Below are positions 25,708 through 34,629 of a stretch of 64,000 nucleotides of DNA, piece by piece (the stretch's first letter is position 1; each line of letters begins with the position of its first letter). This DNA is from Clostridium sp. (lineage in GTDB: Bacteria; Bacillota; Clostridia; Lachnospirales; Lachnospiraceae). The position numbers and the translations under genes are program-made. The notes beneath the pieces are model-generated. The model saw nothing but the letters and a program-made list of their open reading frames with translations. It made no database searches and was not told the origin of the DNA. The DNA is taken from assembly GCA_018377235.1 (NCBI GenBank), contig JAGZZT010000015.1:62001-126000 (forward strand). The letters are read 5' to 3'.

Positions 25708-26760
25708 ATGGAACAGAACATGATGAAGGCTCTTGTATTTCAGGGGATTGGAAAGCTGGAACTGGAAAAGCGTCCGGTTCCGGTGATACAGGAGCCGACA
25801 GATGCCATTGTACGGGTGACGCGTTCTACCATCTGTACCAGTGATCTGCATATCAGAAACGGAGCGGTTCCAAGGGCCAGAGAAGGCGTTATTCTGGGCC
25901 ATGAGTTTGCTGGAGAGGTAGTGGAGACAGGTTCTGAGGTGAGGACCTTAAAGCCGGGGGACAGGGCCGCCGCCAACTGCGAAACCATCTGCGGGGAGTG
26001 CTGGTACTGCAGAAGGGGATTTGTCAATAACTGCGAGCAGGGAGGATGGATGTTAGGCTGTACCATAGACGGCTGCCAGGCGGAGTACGTGCGAGTACCT
26101 CTGGCGGATACCAGCCTTTATAAGATTCCGGACGGACTGACAGAGGAGCAGGCTCTTTTTACAGGCGATATTTTATCCAGCGGTTATTGGGGAGCTAAAT
26201 TGTGTGAGATAAAGCCGGGGGACACAGTGGCTGTCATTGGAGCAGGCCCGGTAGGCATGTGCGCTGCTGAGTCGGCAGTCTATCTGGGAGCCAGGCAGGT
26301 GATTCTCATTGATCCAAATGAAGAGCGGCTGAAAACAGCCAGGGAAAATCATCTGGCAGCCGAATATCTGAACGTAACAGGAAAAGAGGCTTCGGAGGCT
26401 GTAAAACGCCTCACAGAGGGAAGGGGAGCCGATTCTGTGATTGAGGCAGCGGGAACCTCAGATTCCTTTACGCTGGCCTGGGAAGCGGCCCGCCCCAATG
26501 GGATTGTGGCTCTGGTGGCCATGTACGAGAAGGATCCGGTGCTTCCTCTGACCAGGATGTATGGGAAAAATCTGATTTTTAAGACAGGAGGAGTGGACGC
26601 TGCAGACTGCAGAGAGCTTTTAGAGCTGCTGAAGGCAGGAAAGCTTACCACAGATTTTCTGATTACCCACAGGGGTTCTCTGCCGCAGATTCTGGAAGGG
26701 TACGATACCTTTGAACACAAGAAGGACGGCTGTATTAAATGGGTGGTAACGGCAGATTAG
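25708..26760 (+). CDS. Zinc-dependent medium-chain alcohol dehydrogenase
   Basis: 350 residues. A catalytic zinc site is formed by Cys (TICTSD), the GHEFAGEV motif near residue 65 and a downstream acidic residue. The structural zinc-type cysteines appear in CETICGECWYCRRGFVNNCE. The NAD(P)-binding GAGPVGMCAAESA near residue 178 is followed by an acidic Asp in LIDPNEER, which favours NAD. It belongs to the threonine dehydrogenase/butanediol dehydrogenase type group; the substrate cannot be told. GGGAGAAGGA precedes ATG 25708. It is flanked by terminators, so it is monocistronic. Confidence 0.88.
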   Translation: MEQNMMKALVFQGIGKLELEKRPVPVIQEPTDAIVRVTRSTICTSDLHIRNGAVPRAREGVILGHEFAGEVVETGSEVRTLKPGDRAAANCETICGECWYCRRGFVNNCEQGGWMLGCTIDGCQAEYVRVPLADTSLYKIPDGLTEEQALFTGDILSSGYWGAKLCEIKPGDTVAVIGAGPVGMCAAESAVYLGARQVILIDPNEERLKTARENHLAAEYLNVTGKEASEAVKRLTEGRGADSVIEAAGTSDSFTLAWEAARPNGIVALVAMYEKDPVLPLTRMYGKNLIFKTGGVDAADCRELLELLKAGKLTTDFLITHRGSLPQILEGYDTFEHKKDGCIKWVVTAD

Positions 26761-26785
26761 AGGATATCTAAGCGATACATACAGC

Positions 26786-26817
26786 GAAAGCCCTGGAGGC
26801 GCACCTCCGGGGCTTTC
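26786..26817 (+). terminator. Terminator after the alcohol dehydrogenase
   Basis: GAAAGCCCTGGAGG pairs with CCTCCGGGGCTTTC around a CGCA loop, followed by a weak T stretch. Being symmetric, it may also end the opposing sbcC-like transcript. Confidence 0.8.
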
Positions 26818-26850
26818 ATTCATATAAGCTGTTCACAGAACGGCTCTTTC

Positions 26851-28725
26851 TTAAATTTTTACTACATGGTGCCTGATGCCTTCTTCCTCCAGAATATCAA
26901 TCTCTCTTCTGTGGCAGGTGAAGATGATGATCTGCCCTTTGTAGGCTTCCGAAAGCCATCGCAGAGCCTGTCTCAGCCTGTCATCGTCATAAAGGACAAA
27001 GCTGTCATCGAAAATAAGAGGCATGGAGTCTGTTCCATTCTGGATAAACCGGGCTGCCGCCAGGCGCAGAGCCAGGTAAATCTGATCGGCTGTGCCGCTG
27101 CTGACCTGTTCCAGAGGAATGAGCCTGCGTCTGGTGTTTAAAAAAGCGCCCAGATTTTCATCAATGCTCATGCTGGTGTAGAGACCTCCGGTAATGCCGC
27201 TTATCAGTTCAGACGCAGTTTTATTCAGGTAAAGGCCGAAGGAATCACGGATGGACATGGAAAGTTCCTTTAAGGTGTCCTGAGCCAGTTCGATAGCCGC
27301 GATTTCTTCTCGTACCCTGTCATTTTCCGCGATAATCTGGCGCAGGGCGGAAGCCTGATCTTTAAGCTCTGCCAGGTGCTCCAGCTTTTTTTCCAGCTCC
27401 CACTGAATTCTCTGCTGCTGTTCGATAATCTCAGAACATTGATTCTGCCTGCCCTGCAGCTGTTCTACATCGTCCATCTGCCTGCGCACCGTTTCCTCGG
27501 AGCGTGTAATCATGGAACAGAGATTTATGAAATCTGCCATTCTGGCTCTCAGAGATTCCATGGACTTATCGGAGATGGAGCCGTCTCCCAGATGGCGTCT
27601 GAAAATTTCAGACAGGTTGGAAGCGCACAGGGATGCGGTTTTTCTTTCCTGACGCAGTTTCAGGCGGAACAGCGCCGCTGCGAAGAAGGATACGGCCGAT
27701 GCGCCGGCAGCTACGGCCCCGGAGAGAAGGGCATCGATGGTTTCTGGCATCCAGGGAAGAAACGAATTATCCGGTGCAAATCCCCACAGGAAGAAATAGC
27801 CGGCTCCGAGAAAGAGAAGAAGCCCCAGAAGTCCGAAAAACATGGAAAGTCCCCGGAACGATTTCTTTGCCGAGGCCGTTCCTGCCTCCAGATACTGGCG
27901 GTAGATATCTTCCGCGTGATTTAAGTAAGCGGAGACAGACTGGGCGTCTGTAAATTCAAATTCTGCCAGAGCCTCATGGCCTTTCTCAATCCGGCACAGC
28001 AGTTCCTCCCTTTCCGCCTGTTTTTTTTCAATAGCAGATTTTAAATCAGTCCGCTCTTTTGCATAGGAGCGAAGCTGATTTTCGTACTCAGGGGAGGAGA
28101 TCTCCCGTTCTAAATTTCGGATTTCTCCCAACAGGGAGGTGTAGGTTTTAGCCGCCTCCGGCGTCAGCTGGTTCTCAAACTGTCTCTTCTGATTTTTCAG
28201 ATAGGCGGTAGCCTTTGAGATATTTAAGGCCATGTTTCCAGAGGTGTTCATGTTGGCGATGTAATTTTTCAGCTCAGAGATCATGCCGCCTTCAGTAGCG
28301 CTTTTCAGCTGGCCGATGCTGATGGTGTTATTGTAGGCAGTCTCGCTGAGGCCGCACAGAATTTCATCCAGCAGAGCCTTAGAAGGCTCCACTTCCCGGC
28401 CTGCGGTTTCATTGATAATGATAAATTCTTTTTTATTTTTCTGAAAGCTCCGCTCGAATCGGTAGACAATACCGCCAGATTCCAGGCGCAGCTGCCCCTC
28501 ATAAGTAGAACTGTTCTCCCAGGGCTCATATTTACTGTATAAATCATTTTTTGCTGCCCGTCCCCTCTGTCTCTCGATGCCGAAGAGCATTCCGCGGATA
28601 AAGGTGTGAATGGTGGATTTACCGGCTTCATTTTTTCCATAAACCAGGTTCACGCCATCCTCAAAGGAGACGAAGGTGTCGTGGAACTTGCCAAAGCCCT
28701 TGATATAAAGATCCAGAAAACGCAT
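26851..28725 (-). CDS. SbcC/YhaN-like AAA family ATPase
   Basis: 624 residues. Walker A YGKNEAGKST near residue 30, a Q-loop-like TISIGQL near 140, coiled-coil arms at about 170-250 and 390-480, a hydrophobic middle (FFGLLGLLLFLGAGYFFLW and a second hydrophobic stretch near 340), a signature-like EQVSSGTADQIYLALRLAAA near 540 and Walker B MPLIFDDSFV. The membrane-like central segment places it with YhaN-type rather than nuclear SbcC. It probably partners the phosphoesterase encoded just upstream in DNA end processing. The start at 28725 has GGAG inside the preceding gene's last codons. Confidence 0.85.
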   Translation of the reverse strand: MRFLDLYIKGFGKFHDTFVSFEDGVNLVYGKNEAGKSTIHTFIRGMLFGIERQRGRAAKNDLYSKYEPWENSSTYEGQLRLESGGIVYRFERSFQKNKKEFIIINETAGREVEPSKALLDEILCGLSETAYNNTISIGQLKSATEGGMISELKNYIANMNTSGNMALNISKATAYLKNQKRQFENQLTPEAAKTYTSLLGEIRNLEREISSPEYENQLRSYAKERTDLKSAIEKKQAEREELLCRIEKGHEALAEFEFTDAQSVSAYLNHAEDIYRQYLEAGTASAKKSFRGLSMFFGLLGLLLFLGAGYFFLWGFAPDNSFLPWMPETIDALLSGAVAAGASAVSFFAAALFRLKLRQERKTASLCASNLSEIFRRHLGDGSISDKSMESLRARMADFINLCSMITRSEETVRRQMDDVEQLQGRQNQCSEIIEQQQRIQWELEKKLEHLAELKDQASALRQIIAENDRVREEIAAIELAQDTLKELSMSIRDSFGLYLNKTASELISGITGGLYTSMSIDENLGAFLNTRRRLIPLEQVSSGTADQIYLALRLAAARFIQNGTDSMPLIFDDSFVLYDDDRLRQALRWLSEAYKGQIIIFTCHRREIDILEEEGIRHHVVKI

Positions 28726-28728
28726 GGT

Positions 28729-29799
28729 TTAACTCCTTTCATCCGTAGTGAGCAGCAGGGCATGGATTCCATAGTAAAGAGCCTTTTTTTCTACCGGACT
28801 CATCTCCGGCTTCTGAAGCGCTCTGATATAGAAGCCAATCATATCGCTGGGGTGTTCTTCAAACAGAGCGCTGAAATCATACTGAGGCTCTGATTCATCT
28901 AAGATATCAGCAATTCTGTACCGCATCATCAAAGATTCTAAATCAAAGGAAATATCAGGATCCCTCATACCCTTTAACCGGAACCGGAAGATGTTTTCAG
29001 AACCGCGTTTTTCGATTTCCTGTGACATCCGCAGAAAGAGTTCTGTGTTGGTGGTATTGGGCGTCACGTTGACCATGAGAGGGATATACTGAAGCTTCGC
29101 CATAGGGATAAATTCCAGGTTGGTAATCCGAAGGCTCGTCTCACTGATTTCTCCATAGATAATGCCGTGGCGTCCCGTCTCCGTTTTATCCAGAGGCTCG
29201 GGGGATCCGCACCAGGCCATACGAAGACTCTGGGAGATTTCCGGCTTGTGGATATGACCCAGAGCGGCGTAGGAAAAGCCGGATTTGAGAAGCGCCTCCC
29301 TGTCGACAGGAACGTGCTTCGCGTCACCGCCATGGCCCAGCAAAATGTGAATCAGCCCGTCGTCAGGGGCTGAAATATCGTTTAATCTGGCCTCAGTGAT
29401 CTCAGAGGTCCAATAAGAGAAGCCTGTTACCTCTGTGTGAAGATCCTCAAAATAGGCGGAAGAAAACTCTTCGTCTGACAGAAAAGTAACATTGGGAGCC
29501 CAGCTGAAGCTCAGAACAGCAGAGCTTTTCCGCACCCGGTCATGGTTTCCTGCTATTATCACTACCCGGACGTCTGGAATGGTAGAAAACAGGTAGTTGA
29601 CTTCCTTTAAATCCTTTAAAAGCGGCTGCCGGTGGAACAGATCCCCGGCAATAAACAGAAAATCTACAGACAGTTCTCCAGCCTTTCCGATAATGGCAGC
29701 AAAAGTTTCCCGAATATCTCTGGCACGCTCTCTGCTCCAGGGCTTATCGCTGTCAGGGGCCATGCCCCAGTGGATATCTCCAGTATGAATAAATTTCAA
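28729..29799 (-). CDS. SbcD/YhaO-like metallophosphoesterase
   Basis: 356 residues. The calcineurin-like motifs are complete: FIHTGDIHWG (residues 3-12), FIAGDLFHR, IIAGNHDR, LGHGGDA and ALGHIHKPE, all metal ligands of an Mre11/SbcD-type nuclease. TTG 29799 is chosen because AGGAGG lies nine bases upstream and the family begins right at the first motif; an in-frame upstream ATG at 29877 adds an unlikely Phe-rich stretch. The next gene, an SbcC-like ATPase, starts four bases after its stop, so the products are likely one complex for repairing DNA ends. Confidence 0.88.
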   Translation of the reverse strand: MKFIHTGDIHWGMAPDSDKPWSRERARDIRETFAAIIGKAGELSVDFLFIAGDLFHRQPLLKDLKEVNYLFSTIPDVRVVIIAGNHDRVRKSSAVLSFSWAPNVTFLSDEEFSSAYFEDLHTEVTGFSYWTSEITEARLNDISAPDDGLIHILLGHGGDAKHVPVDREALLKSGFSYAALGHIHKPEISQSLRMAWCGSPEPLDKTETGRHGIIYGEISETSLRITNLEFIPMAKLQYIPLMVNVTPNTTNTELFLRMSQEIEKRGSENIFRFRLKGMRDPDISFDLESLMMRYRIADILDESEPQYDFSALFEEHPSDMIGFYIRALQKPEMSPVEKKALYYGIHALLLTTDERS

Positions 29800-29826
29800 G
29801 GCCTTATTCCTCCTTCCTGGGACAGT

Positions 29827-29883
29827 TTCTGAATGAAAAATCCAGAAAAAGAGCAGAAATTTTTCTGAATTTTTCATTCAGAA
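29827..29883. terminator. 24-bp inverted repeat between asnS and the sbcD-like gene
   Basis: Arms 29827-29850 and 29860-29883 pair over 24 positions with one G-T-type mismatch around a nine-base loop. The arms are A+T-rich and hold T5 runs. It lies between the asnS stop and the sbcD-like start and probably reduces read-through from asnS. Confidence 0.6.
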
Positions 29884-29968
29884 GAAAAGGGCTCTCAGGG
29901 AAGGCGTACCGCCGTCTTTGAGATGCCCTCATTGTGTTCGTGTTATGTTGTTGACTGAATGATTCTGA

Positions 29969-31360
29969 CTATAACTCGCAGTTATTTACTGTTCTTGGGA
30001 ATGGGATGACATCGCGGATGTTACCCATGCCTGTCAGGTACATTACGCAGCGCTCAAAGCCCAGGCCAAAGCCGGAATGGCGTACAGAGCCGTACTTTCT
30101 CAGATCCAGATAGAAGCCATAGTCCTCTTTCTTAAGCCCCAACTCCTCCATGCGGGCAACCAGCTTGTCGTAGTCATCCTCTCTCTGGCTTCCGCCGATG
30201 ATCTCGCCGATTCCAGGAACAAGGCAGTCCATGGCGGCAACAGTTTTGCCGTCCTCGTTCATCTTCATATAGAAGGCCTTGATCTCCTTCGGATAATCGG
30301 TAACGAAAACAGGGCGTTTGAAGATTTTTTCTGTCAGGTAACGCTCATGCTCTGTCTGCAGGTCGCAGCCCCAGAATACCTTGTAGTCAAATTCATCGTT
30401 GTGCTCCTCTAAGAGCTTAACAGCTTCTGTGTAGGTCACATGGCCGAACTCAGAATTTAATACATGGTTCAGACGGTCTAACAGACCTTTGTCAATGAAC
30501 TGGTTGAAGAAATTCATCTCCTCCGGAGCATGCTCAAGCACATAGCGGATTACATATTTTAACATGCTCTCAGCCAGAGCCATGTTATCGTCTAAGTCGG
30601 CGAAGGCCATTTCCGGCTCAATCATCCAGAACTCAGCTGCGTGGCGGGTAGTGTTGGAGTTTTCGGCGCGGAAGGTCGGTCCGAAGGTGTAAATGTTACG
30701 GAATGCCATAGCGTAGGTCTCGCCGTTTAGCTGGCCGCTTACAGTCAGATTCGTAGGCTTTCCGAAGAAATCCTGGGAAAAATCTACCTTTCCGTCCTCT
30801 GTCTTCGGCACGCTGTTTAAATCCATGGTAGTCACCTGGAACATCTCGCCGGCGCCCTCACAGTCGCTTCCTGTGATTAACGGAGTGTGCACATAAACGA
30901 AGTCTCTCTCCTGAAAATACTGGTGGATGGCATATGCGATAAGGGAACGTACGCGGAATACAGCCTGGAAAGTGTTTGTTCTGGGACGCAGATGGGAAAT
31001 AGTTCTCAGATACTCAAGGCTGTGGCGTTTCTTCTGGAGCGGGTAATCCGGGGAGGACATTCCCTCAACGATAACCTCTGCTGCCTGAATCTCGAATGGC
31101 TGTTTCGCCTCAGGAGTAGCCACAAGAGTTCCCTTCACCAGGATGGCAGCGCCTACATTCAGCCTGCTGATCTCATTAAAGTTTTCCATATTGTCATGGT
31201 AAACAACCTGAAGTGTGTCAAAATAGCTTCCATCGCTTACTACGATAAATCCGAAAGTCTTAGAATCACGGATGCTTCTTACCCATCCGCCAATCTGGAT
31301 TTCCTTTCCAAGGAATTTGTCTCTGTCCCTGTAAATCTCTCTTACGGTAATCAAATCCAT
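29969..31360 (-). CDS. asnS: Asparagine--tRNA ligase
   Basis: 463 residues, standard AsnRS length. The N-terminal OB-fold anticodon-binding domain has IQIGGWVRSIRDSKTFGFIV. The class II catalytic core has motif 2 FRAENSNTTRHAAEFWMIEPE and motif 3 GFGLGFERCVMYLTGM at the C terminus. It charges tRNA-Asn in the cytoplasm. GGAG precedes ATG 31360. The leader contains a GC-rich hairpin but I see no T-box consensus. Confidence 0.97.
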   Translation of the reverse strand: MDLITVREIYRDRDKFLGKEIQIGGWVRSIRDSKTFGFIVVSDGSYFDTLQVVYHDNMENFNEISRLNVGAAILVKGTLVATPEAKQPFEIQAAEVIVEGMSSPDYPLQKKRHSLEYLRTISHLRPRTNTFQAVFRVRSLIAYAIHQYFQERDFVYVHTPLITGSDCEGAGEMFQVTTMDLNSVPKTEDGKVDFSQDFFGKPTNLTVSGQLNGETYAMAFRNIYTFGPTFRAENSNTTRHAAEFWMIEPEMAFADLDDNMALAESMLKYVIRYVLEHAPEEMNFFNQFIDKGLLDRLNHVLNSEFGHVTYTEAVKLLEEHNDEFDYKVFWGCDLQTEHERYLTEKIFKRPVFVTDYPKEIKAFYMKMNEDGKTVAAMDCLVPGIGEIIGGSQREDDYDKLVARMEELGLKKEDYGFYLDLRKYGSVRHSGFGLGFERCVMYLTGMGNIRDVIPFPRTVNNCEL

Positions 31361-31385
31361 AATCGTGCTCCTTTTTGTTTGATAA

Positions 31386-31418
31386 ACGGCCCGGGCGAAT
31401 ATGAGAGGCCCGAGCCGT
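31386..31418 (-). other. GC-rich hairpin in the asnS leader
   Basis: On the minus strand, ACGGCTCGGGC and GCCCGGGCCGT pair over 11 positions (one wobble) around an 11-base loop. It ends about 25 bases before the asnS start codon. No T run follows, so a simple terminator is unlikely. Confidence 0.6.
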
Positions 31419-31483
31419 CAAATAGTTTCAAAATTAAACCGTTACTTTGTTTGATTATTTTCAAACAAATTTCCGATGTTGCC

Positions 31484-31512
31484 ATTATACTGTATTTTTC
31501 TTGTGGATTCAA
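31484..31512 (-). promoter_or_regulatory. Promoter for asnS
   Basis: On the minus strand TTGAAT (31512-31507), 17 bp, TATAAT (31489-31484). The predicted leader is about 115 nt. Confidence 0.65.
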
Positions 31513-31660
31513 GGGGAAGCGCAGGATTTTTACGCATCGGGATCCCAGCGCAAAGGCTGAAAAATATAAGATACAGCTGAATTTGGTGTTTTCTGGTGAT
31601 ATGACACACAAAATGTCGGAAAATGTACAAAAAACAGATAAAATCATTTGGTAATTTGTG

Positions 31661-31687
31661 TACTTTTTATAAAAAGTATGGTATAAT
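31661..31687 (+). promoter_or_regulatory. Palindrome and -10 box upstream of glgC
   Basis: A perfect 18-bp palindrome, TACTTTTTATAAAAAGTA (31661-31678), lies three bases before a TATAAT box (31682-31687). It covers the space where a -35 element would be, so it looks like an operator. The glgC start follows about 52 bp later. Confidence 0.5.
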
Positions 31688-31739
31688 AAATGTTACAACA
31701 TGAAAGCACACAAGCAAATATACATCAAGGGGTGATATC

Positions 31740-33014
31740 GTGATCAAAAAAGAAATGATAGCTATGCTTTTAGCAGGAGGACAAGGCAGCCGTCTCGGCG
31801 TGCTGACACAGAAAGTGGCGAAGCCGGCAGTTTCTTTTGGCGGGAAGTACAGAATTATTGACTTTCCTCTGAGCAACTGTATTAACTCAGGCGTAGATAC
31901 GGTGGGAGTTCTGACCCAGTATCAGCCGCTGCGTTTAAACGCGCATATCGGAATTGGAATTCCGTGGGATCTTGATCGCAATGTGGGAGGCGTTACCGTT
32001 CTTCCGCCGTACGAGAGAAGCAAAGGAAGCGACTGGTATACAGGTACAGCCAACGCCATTTACCAGAATCTGGAGTATATGGAAAATTATAATCCTGATT
32101 ATGTCCTTATTCTTTCCGGCGATCATATTTATAAGATGGACTATGAGGTAATGCTGGAGTATCACAAGGCAAATAATGCAGATATTACAATCGCTGCCAT
32201 GCCGGTGCCGATTGAAGAAGCAAGCCGTTTCGGAATCCTGATCACAGATGAAAAAAACCGTATTACGGAATTTGAAGAAAAACCTGCGAACCCAAGGAGC
32301 AATCTGGCTTCCATGGGTATTTACATATTCAGCTGGCCGGTACTGAGAGATGCCTTAATCAAGCTTTCCGAAGAACCGGGATGCGATTTTGGAAAACATG
32401 TCATCCCTTACTGCTTTTCAGGCGGAAAGAGAGTGTTCGCCTACGAGTATAACGGATACTGGAAGGATGTGGGAACTCTGGGCTCCTACTGGGAGGCCAA
32501 CATGGAACTGATCGACATCATCCCTGAGTTTAACCTGTATGAGGAGTACTGGAAGATTTATACAAAGAGCGATATTATTCCGCCGCAGTATACGGCGCCG
32601 GATTCCAGGATCGAGAGGAGTATTATCGGAGAGGGATCGGAAATTTACGGACAGGTAATTAACTCTGTTATTGGAGCTGGAGTTACTATTGGAAAGGATG
32701 CGGTGGTGAAGGATTCCATTGTAATGAAGGGAACCTCCATCGGAGAGGGCACTGTGGTAGATAAAGCGATCATTGCCGAGGATGTGTCCATTGGCGCTGG
32801 CTCAGAGATTGGCGTAGGCGAATATGCGCCCAGCAAATACGATCCGAAAGTTTATCAGTTCGATCTGGTGACCATAGGAGAGCGTTCTGTTATTCCGGAT
32901 GGGGTAAAGGTGGGAAGAAATACTGCCATTTCTGGAGCGACAGACAGCTCAGATTACCACGACGGCGCACTTGAAAGCGGAGACTATATTATAAAGGCAG
33001 GTGGAGTACAATGA
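31740..33014 (+). CDS. glgC: Glucose-1-phosphate adenylyltransferase, catalytic subunit
   Basis: 424 residues. The nucleotidyltransferase start MLLAGGQGSRLG, the PAVSFGGKYRIIDFPLSNC region, the active-site LILSGDHIYKMDY and GFRIL-type FGILITD and EEKP motifs are all present. A left-handed beta-helix domain with hexapeptide repeats fills the last third. It makes ADP-glucose for glycogen synthesis. It starts at GTG 31740 behind AAGGGGTGAT. The next gene, glgD, overlaps its end, as in other Firmicutes where the two subunits form a heteromer. Confidence 0.95.
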   Translation: MIKKEMIAMLLAGGQGSRLGVLTQKVAKPAVSFGGKYRIIDFPLSNCINSGVDTVGVLTQYQPLRLNAHIGIGIPWDLDRNVGGVTVLPPYERSKGSDWYTGTANAIYQNLEYMENYNPDYVLILSGDHIYKMDYEVMLEYHKANNADITIAAMPVPIEEASRFGILITDEKNRITEFEEKPANPRSNLASMGIYIFSWPVLRDALIKLSEEPGCDFGKHVIPYCFSGGKRVFAYEYNGYWKDVGTLGSYWEANMELIDIIPEFNLYEEYWKIYTKSDIIPPQYTAPDSRIERSIIGEGSEIYGQVINSVIGAGVTIGKDAVVKDSIVMKGTSIGEGTVVDKAIIAEDVSIGAGSEIGVGEYAPSKYDPKVYQFDLVTIGERSVIPDGVKVGRNTAISGATDSSDYHDGALESGDYIIKAGGVQ

Positions 33015-34132
33015 GAGCGATCGGTATTGTTTTAGCAGGCGGAAACAGCAAGAGAATGAGAGAGTTATCCAATAAGAGGGCCATCGCCGCTATGCCGGTG
33101 GCAGGAAGCTTCCGAAGCGTTGACTTTGTACTCAGCAATATGAGCAATTCTCATATTCAGAGCGTGGCAGTGCTGACTCAGTATAACTCCCGCTCCCTGA
33201 ACGAGCATTTAAGTTCCTCCAAATGGTGGGATTTCGGAAGAAAACAGGGAGGCATGTACGTATTCACCCCTACCATCACGGCAGAGCACAGCGACTGGTA
33301 CAGAGGAACGGCGGACGCTCTCTATCAGAACCTGGATTTCTTAAAGAAGAGCCACGAGCCTTATGTAGTTATCGCAGGCGGCGACTGTATTTACAAGCTG
33401 GATTATCATAAGGTGCTGGAATACCACATCGAGAAGAAGGCTGATATTACCGTTGTGTGCAAAGATATGGCTCCGGAGGAGGATGTCACCCGTTTCGGCC
33501 TGGTGAAGACAAACGATGAGGGACGGATTATCGATTTTGAGGAAAAGCCCATGTTAGCCACCTCCAATACGATTTCCTGCGGTATCTATGTGATCCGCAG
33601 ACGCCAGCTCATCGAGCTTCTGGAGCGCTGTGCTTCTGAAGACAGATATGACTTTGTAACGGATATTCTGGTGCGCTATAAGAACTTAAAGCGCATCTAT
33701 GCATATAAACTGGATTCCTACTGGAGCAACATCGCGTCTGTAGATTCCTATTATAAGACAAATATGGACTTCCTCAAACCGGAGGTAAGACATTATTTCT
33801 TCCGTGAATATCCGGAGATTTACTCCAAGGTGGACGATCTTCCGCCAGCTAAGTACAATCCTGGAGCAGAGGTGAAGAACAGTCTCGTTTCCAGCGGCTG
33901 TATCCTAAACGGAAGCGTGGAGAATTCTGTTCTCTTCAAAAAGGTTTATATTGGCAATAACTGCGTCATTAAAAATTCTATTATTTTGAACGACGTCTAT
34001 ATTGGAGACAACACAGTGATTGAAAACTGCATCGTGGAGAGCCGCGACACTATCCGGGCCAACACGACGCACATCGGAGCGCCGGATAACGTGAAGATCG
34101 TTATTGAGAAAAACGAGCGCTTCACCTTATAG
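33011..34132 (+). CDS. glgD: GlgD, regulatory partner of GlgC
   Basis: 373 residues with the same two-domain plan as GlgC but diverged catalytic elements. The start reads VLAGGNSKRMRELSNKRAIA where GlgC has the GGQGSRL loop, although a YVVIAGGDCIYKLDYHKVLE segment is kept. In Firmicutes GlgD has little activity by itself and modulates GlgC. ATG 33011 overlaps the glgC stop by four bases. Other glycogen genes are not in the window. Confidence 0.93.
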   Translation: MRAIGIVLAGGNSKRMRELSNKRAIAAMPVAGSFRSVDFVLSNMSNSHIQSVAVLTQYNSRSLNEHLSSSKWWDFGRKQGGMYVFTPTITAEHSDWYRGTADALYQNLDFLKKSHEPYVVIAGGDCIYKLDYHKVLEYHIEKKADITVVCKDMAPEEDVTRFGLVKTNDEGRIIDFEEKPMLATSNTISCGIYVIRRRQLIELLERCASEDRYDFVTDILVRYKNLKRIYAYKLDSYWSNIASVDSYYKTNMDFLKPEVRHYFFREYPEIYSKVDDLPPAKYNPGAEVKNSLVSSGCILNGSVENSVLFKKVYIGNNCVIKNSIILNDVYIGDNTVIENCIVESRDTIRANTTHIGAPDNVKIVIEKNERFTL

Positions 34133-34191
34133 GGACAGCACAAGGGGAGAGAGCAGTCCAGAATCGCGCAGTACGGAAGAGGGGTTATGTT

Positions 34192-34482
34192 ATGCAGATT
34201 ACAGACGTGAGAGTCAGACGGATTGAGAGAGAAGGAAGAATGAAGGCTATTGTATCGATTACCCTGGACAATGAATTTGTAGTCCATGATATTAAAGTAA
34301 TCGATGGAGAGAAGGGCCTTTTTATTGCTATGCCGAGCCGCAGATCTACGGACGGAGAATACAGGGATATTGCTCATCCGATTAATTCTGAGACCAGGGA
34401 TATGATTCAGAACATTGTTCTGGAGAAATATCAGGCCACGGCCAGCGAGCTGAGCGAGGATGAGGCGGCAGAACAGGCTTAG
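34192..34482 (+). CDS. spoVG: Septation/sporulation regulator SpoVG
   Basis: 96 residues, full length. The family sequence starts MQITDVRVRRIEREGRMKAI and contains DNEFVVHDIKVIDG and FIAMPSRRSTDGEYRDIAHP. SpoVG is a small nucleic-acid-binding protein that affects septum placement and spore cortex. It lies 60 bp after glgD behind AGAGGGG; its own promoter was not identified. A short acidic tail closes the protein. Confidence 0.96.
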   Translation: MQITDVRVRRIEREGRMKAIVSITLDNEFVVHDIKVIDGEKGLFIAMPSRRSTDGEYRDIAHPINSETRDMIQNIVLEKYQATASELSEDEAAEQA

Positions 34483-34561
34483 AGTGAAATAGTGATTCTG
34501 CTCAGAACGGCAGGGAGTATTCTGCTTCCTGCAAAACCAGGCAGAGGTTATTACAGAAAGA

Positions 34562-34625
34562 GACCGGCATCTTTGAAGGCGGCTTGAGATGATCTCAGGA
34601 ATGCCTGATAAGACGTCGGTTTTTG
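34562..34625. terminator. Probable terminator between spoVG and the LysR gene
   Basis: ACCGGCATC and GACGTCGGT pair imperfectly around an inner TGAGAT/ATCTCA hairpin and are followed by T5. It separates convergent genes and may serve both. Confidence 0.5.
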
Positions 34626-34629
34626 TGTG

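Noticed and set aside
31386..31418. T-box regulation of asnS.
   Set aside because: I could not find the conserved T-box bulge sequence in the leader, and the hairpin lacks a following T run.
30887..31654. A 255-codon open frame antisense to asnS.
   Set aside because: asnS is certain on the opposite strand, and the antisense frame has no recognisable domain or start signal.
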